Assembly: GCA_963743595.1 (NCBI GenBank)
Contig: CAVURW010000096.1
Span: 1 to 23,597 of the forward strand
Direction: 5' to 3'
DNA from: CAVURW01 sp963743595
Lineage (GTDB): Bacteria; Verrucomicrobiota; Verrucomicrobiia; Methylacidiphilales; UBA1321
Length of the DNA: 23,597 nucleotides
The notes beneath the pieces are model-generated. The model worked only from the letters and a program-made list of their open reading frames with translations. It did no database searches and was not told where the DNA came from. Shown one piece after another: positions 22,319 through 23,597 of this stretch. A program made the position numbers and the translations under genes. Every line of letters begins with the position of its first letter. Within the stretch, counting starts at the first letter, position 1.

Positions 22319-23597
22319 CTACATCTCATTAAACTCCGTGCCGTGCGCTAAGGTCAACAGCACGTCGGTTTTACTGAGAGCACCGACCAATCGCCGGTTG
22401 GTGGGGTTATCGATGATGGGGAGCCGTTCGCCGTCATGTCGGGCGAAGACGATGAGCGATTCTTGAAGGGAATCGCCGCTACTCAGGCAGGGGATTTCCT
22501 GGACGAGATCGATGGCCAGGACGACGTTCGGCATGTCGCTGTCCTGGAGAAACGGCTTCAGGTCTTGCAGCGCGATTGCACCCAGCAACGAACCCTCGGG
22601 GCTCACCACATAAAGGTGCTTGAAAGTGTTGCTGGCAAAGATGCCCACGATTTGCGTGAAACTGGCGCTGCCGGGAATCGCCAGCGGATTCGGTTTCATG
22701 AGATCGCTCACGTGCAGGAGGAAGAGCGGCGCTTTCGATTTCGGCCCACCGCCGCGCAAGTGCTTGCTGTACATCGATTCCGCCCCAAGCTGGCGCGCGA
22801 CGTAAAAGGCGGTGGTGCACCCGAGCATGAGTGGCATCACTGCGCCATAGGTGAGGGTCATTTCGAAGATGATCAAGATGGACATGATCGGCGCGTGGGT
22901 GGTGGCGGCCAGAAAACAGCCCATGCCCACGAGCGCAAAACTGTTTGGCTCAAACGAAAGGCCGGGGAGCAGAGCCGATTCCGCCTGCGCAAAAAGGACG
23001 CCCATGGCCGCGCCGCAGAAGAGCGTGGGCGTAAAGACGCCGCCGACCGCCCCGCTGCCGGTGGTGGAAGCAGTGGCCAGCACCTTGCAGAAAAGGATAT
23101 CGGCGAGGATGAACCAGGGGTAGGGCGCTTGCAGCAGGTTCTCGACAACGCTGTACCCGTTACCCCACACAAAAGGACTGTGAATGGAGATGATCCCGAC
23201 GATCAGCCCGCCCAATGCAAAGCGATACGGCTCCGAGAGCTTGCTGGAGCGAAACGCCTTCTCGCTGATACGTAAGATCGCCAGAAATGCGGGCGCAAAG
23301 AGACCCGCCACCAGACCCAGGATTACGAAGAAAACGAGCTGCCACGTCGGCACGTGGGTGAGCACGTTATCGGGAATATTGTAGACTGGCCCGGAACGCA
23401 GAAATTGATGGGCGGTGACGGTGGCAACTACGGATGAGAAAACGAGCGGCCCGAAGCTCTCCATGGCTATCGAACCGAGAAGAATCTCGGCCACAAACAG
23501 CGCCCCGGTGATCGGTGCGTTGTAGGCGCACGCGATACCCGCCGCTGCACCACACGCAACGAGCAACCGGCAGCGCGCGACCGTGAAATTGGCGTAG
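22319..23597 (-). CDS. ClC family chloride channel with C-terminal CBS domains (partial, N-terminus outside window)
   Basis: The reverse frame is open to the window edge; 425 residues are visible. The chain has GIACAYNAPITGALFVAEIL with the conserved gating-type glutamate, GGVFTPTLFCGAAMG (the GxFxP selectivity motif) and ATTHAPIMSILIIFEM, all diagnostic of ClC proteins. About 8 membrane helices are visible. From about residue 300 a pair of CBS domains follows (VSDLMKPNPLAIPG; LVQEIPCLSSGDSLQESLIV with ERLPIIDN), which in ClC proteins can bind adenosine nucleotides. About 150-170 N-terminal residues are likely missing. Whether it is a channel or a H+/Cl- antiporter is not certain. It is convergent with hicA, 159 bp apart. 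Confidence 0.93.
   Translation of the reverse strand, partial: YANFTVARCRLLVACGAAAGIACAYNAPITGALFVAEILLGSIAMESFGPLVFSSVVATVTAHQFLRSGPVYNIPDNVLTHVPTWQLVFFVILGLVAGLFAPAFLAILRISEKAFRSSKLSEPYRFALGGLIVGIISIHSPFVWGNGYSVVENLLQAPYPWFILADILFCKVLATASTTGSGAVGGVFTPTLFCGAAMGVLFAQAESALLPGLSFEPNSFALVGMGCFLAATTHAPIMSILIIFEMTLTYGAVMPLMLGCTTAFYVARQLGAESMYSKHLRGGGPKSKAPLFLLHVSDLMKPNPLAIPGSASFTQIVGIFASNTFKHLYVVSPEGSLLGAIALQDLKPFLQDSDMPNVVLAIDLVQEIPCLSSGDSLQESLIVFARHDGERLPIIDNPTNRRLVGALSKTDVLLTLAHGTEFNEM

Noticed and set aside
22436..23275. Plus-strand open frame of 279 codons opposite the ClC gene
   Set aside because: Low-complexity, charged shadow product; the opposite strand has clear ClC and CBS motifs.

Overview
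The window is a chromosomal segment from a moderately GC-rich Gram-negative bacterium. Gene styles suggest Verrucomicrobiota or a relative: a GIDE-LemA membrane fusion, a MoxR/DUF58 pair, a secreted GH28 pectinase, a fused RibBA, and a small secreted protein with paired HH and CPDC motifs. No rRNA or other taxonomic marker is present, so this is an inference of moderate strength. Genes are tightly packed and often convergent with only a few bases between stops. I saw no rRNA, tRNA, IS element or CRISPR.

Left part (1-8.8 kb): a DJ-1/PfpI gene truncated by the window edge, a divergent secreted GH28 glycosidase, a short AT-rich stretch (about 40 % GC) with an orphan ORF, a MATE exporter, and a divergent KamA-type radical-SAM aminomutase with two candidate promoters. 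These are followed by a minus-strand set (DUF3347 secreted protein, small lipoprotein, DUF4240 protein). A plus-strand run then holds thrB, a membrane-anchored GT2 glycosyltransferase and a metallophosphoesterase.

Middle (8.8-13.9 kb): the metallophosphoesterase and the adjacent minus-strand membrane-anchored protein are both broken by frameshifts. Next come a double-domain cytidine-deaminase-like protein whose second domain has lost its zinc ligands, a TetR regulator whose promoter carries a perfect palindrome, a beta-carbonic anhydrase and recO.

Right part (13.9-23.6 kb): ribBA and mnmG follow one another. mnmG contains a perfect 16-bp ParB-binding palindrome (parS type), which hints that this locus lies near the replication origin or centromere. 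Then come a GIDE-LemA membrane protein whose N-terminus has no usual start codon, an unknown small ORF, MoxR with DUF58, a secreted putative metal-binding protein, a hicB-hicA toxin-antitoxin pair whose toxin has ATA where ATG is expected, and a CBS-containing ClC channel running off the window.

The genes do not form one pathway. Housekeeping functions (threonine, riboflavin, tRNA modification, DNA repair, CO2 hydration) are interleaved with accessory genes, several of which are decaying or carry base-call-type errors at G/C runs. The most notable items are the parS palindrome inside mnmG, the half-dead tandem deaminase, and the start-less hicA.
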